Of a stretch of DNA of 64,000 nucleotides, positions 62,619 to 64,000 are shown piece by piece. Made by a program: the position numbers and the translations under genes. The stretch comes from CAZQXD01 sp964597315. Lineage in GTDB: Bacteria; Pseudomonadota; Gammaproteobacteria; Competibacterales; Competibacteraceae. The notes below the pieces were generated by a model that saw only the letters and a list, made by a program, of their open reading frames with translations, did no database searches and was not told the DNA's origin. The DNA lies in NCBI GenBank assembly GCA_964597315.1, contig CAZQXD010000012.1, positions 1-64,000 on the forward strand, read 5' to 3'. Position 1 is the first letter of the stretch. Each line of letters begins with the position of its first letter.

Positions 62619-64000
62619 ATGAGCGATGAAACGGGCAACACTATCAAACTCAACACCGCTAATCTCAGCCGACTACCCGCCAATGTGCGGGTGCCCACCT
62701 ATGACCGCAAGGCAGTGGCCCAAAGCATCGTCCATATCGGCGTGGGCGGGTTTTACCGCGCCCACCAGGCGGTGTATCTGGACGATCTGCTGCACCAGTC
62801 CGGGAGTACCGAATGGGGCTATTGCGGGGTCGGCCTGCTGAGCCACGACCAGCGCATCCGCGACGTCCTGCTGTCCCAGGATTGCCTCTACACGGTGGTG
62901 GAGCGTAGCGCTGCGGGCGACCAGGCTCGGGTCATCGGCTCGGTGCTGAATTTTCTCTACGCCCCCGATGACCCGGAGGCGGTGCTGGAGAAAATGGCCT
63001 CTCCAGAGTGCCGGATCGTGGCCCTGACCATCACTGAGGGGGGTTATTACGTTAACGAAGGCAGCGGGGAATTCAACGCCGATCATCCCGACATCGTCCA
63101 TGATCTGCAAAACCCCCACCAACCCCGCTGTTCCTTCGGCTATCTGCTGGAGGCCCTGGAGCGGCGTCGGGACCGGGGCTTGGGACCGTTCACGATCATG
63201 TCCTGCGACAACCTCCAGCACAACGGCGCTGTGGCCAAAAAAATGCTTTTGGCCTTCGCCGAGCGCCGGGACCCGGAACTGGCAAGTTGGCTGGCCGAGC
63301 AGGGGGCGTTCCCCAACAGCATGGTGGACCGCATCACTCCCGCCACCACCGACGAGCATCGCGCCTTGGTCCGGGAGCAGTTTGGCATCGAGGACGCCTG
63401 GCCGGTGCCCACCGAGCCGTTTATGCAGTGGGTGATCGAGGACCACTTCCCCACCGGTCGCCCGGCCTGGGAGCAAGTCGGCGCGCAGATGACCAGCGAC
63501 GTGCTGCCGTATGAAAAAATGAAAATGCGGTTGCTCAACGCTAGCCACCAGGCCATGTGCTATATCGGCATGCTGCTGGGCCACCAGTACGCCCACGAAG
63601 CCATGGAAGACCCCCAGATCCGGGCGCTGGTGCGGACCATGATGGACGCAGAGGTCACCCCGTTGCTCACCCCCGTGGCCGGGGTGGATGTGGAGGACTA
63701 CAAAAACACCCTCATGGAGCGGTTCTCCAACCCCACCATCCGGGATCAACTGCCGCGTATCGGCACCGAAGGCTCGGCGCGGATGCCCAAGTTCATCCTG
63801 CCTTCAATCCTAGAGCAACTGCCCCGGGGCGGGCAGATAAAAATGCTCAGCTTTACCGTAGCCGCTTGGTTCAGGTATCTGAAAGGTGAAGACGACCAGG
63901 GCCAACCCTTGCCCCTCAACGATCCCCTGGCGGACAAACTCCAGGCTGCGGCCCGGAGCGGTGGGCGGGAGCCTGATGCCTTGCTGGGGCTGACGGAGCT
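62619..64000 (+). CDS. mtlD: Mannitol 2-dehydrogenase, cut by window edge
   Basis: 460 complete codons seen; the family has about 490, so only the tail is missing. Long-chain polyol dehydrogenase: N-terminal NAD-binding motif HIGVGGFYRAHQAVYLDD, ITEGGYYVNEGSGEF, MSCDNLQHNG, DRITPAT, and the catalytic Lys-Asn-His set in KMKMRLLNASHQA. Oxidises D-mannitol to fructose with NAD+ (D-arabinitol or sorbitol are also used by relatives). Position after a polyol ABC transporter matches the pseudomonad mtlEFGKD order, in which kinases follow beyond this edge. Confidence 0.94.
   Translation, partial: MSDETGNTIKLNTANLSRLPANVRVPTYDRKAVAQSIVHIGVGGFYRAHQAVYLDDLLHQSGSTEWGYCGVGLLSHDQRIRDVLLSQDCLYTVVERSAAGDQARVIGSVLNFLYAPDDPEAVLEKMASPECRIVALTITEGGYYVNEGSGEFNADHPDIVHDLQNPHQPRCSFGYLLEALERRRDRGLGPFTIMSCDNLQHNGAVAKKMLLAFAERRDPELASWLAEQGAFPNSMVDRITPATTDEHRALVREQFGIEDAWPVPTEPFMQWVIEDHFPTGRPAWEQVGAQMTSDVLPYEKMKMRLLNASHQAMCYIGMLLGHQYAHEAMEDPQIRALVRTMMDAEVTPLLTPVAGVDVEDYKNTLMERFSNPTIRDQLPRIGTEGSARMPKFILPSILEQLPRGGQIKMLSFTVAAWFRYLKGEDDQGQPLPLNDPLADKLQAAARSGGREPDALLGLTE

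Overview
The window is visibly GC-rich and carries gene neighbourhoods typical of Gammaproteobacteria: a yebC-ruvC-ruvA...ruvB...ybgC-tolQRAB-pal-cpoB backbone, rpoH, glrK/qseG/glrR, nadA-nrtR, rraA, tex and yceH. A Tol-Pal envelope, VgrG/PAAR proteins and a PEP-CTERM-like sorting signal fit a free-living Gram-negative. There is no rRNA, so genus is not resolved. The sequence is a draft scaffold: one run of 100 N (52049-52148) lies inside a repeat-rich gene.

Left edge to 12 kb (mostly minus strand). A lipid/polyketide operon reads right to left: a stand-alone sulfotransferase, a KS-AT-MT-KR-ACP polyketide synthase, a fatty-acyl-AMP ligase with its own carrier domain, and a second polyketide synthase cut by the window edge. 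The ligase would activate a fatty acid, the synthases extend it (with C-methylation), and the sulfotransferase could sulfate it; no thioesterase is visible. A solitary TnpB insertion sequence (about 10.73-12.03 kb) separates this operon from yceH.

12-31 kb. Scattered single genes: an SLC13-type carrier with two RCK_C domains, gamma-glutamyltransferase, MtfA peptidase, a subtilisin-like lipoprotein protease, RraA, Tex, RpoH, a PAP2 phosphatase, a small exported protein built from three 28-residue repeats, a MalT-type LuxR regulator, and an nrtR-nadA pair whose promoter carries an inverted-repeat operator placed between -35 and -10.

31-48.6 kb (plus strand). The yebC-ruvCAB-ybgC-tol-pal block appears to have been opened twice: vgrG-DUF4123-PAAR lies between ruvA and ruvB, and glrK-qseG-glrR plus an EF-hand protein lie between ruvB and ybgC. 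After cpoB come a YeeE/YedE sulfur transporter and tRNA-Lys(UUU).

48.6-57.9 kb. A 1.3-kb gene-poor stretch with a 2 x 120 bp tandem repeat turns AT-rich and ends in a good sigma-54 promoter in front of a PEP-CTERM-like exported protein. Next is a very large secreted protein (at least about 2,330 residues) with about ten SdrD-B-like repeats, each with a conserved cysteine pair and a Ca2+-loop-like motif, two DUF11-like domains and two copies of a C-terminal module. This is the most distinctive accessory region.

57.9 kb to the right edge. A polyol (mannitol/sorbitol-type) ABC uptake operon: binding protein, two permeases, ATPase, then a mannitol 2-dehydrogenase that runs off the window. The gene order matches pseudomonad mtlEFGKD.
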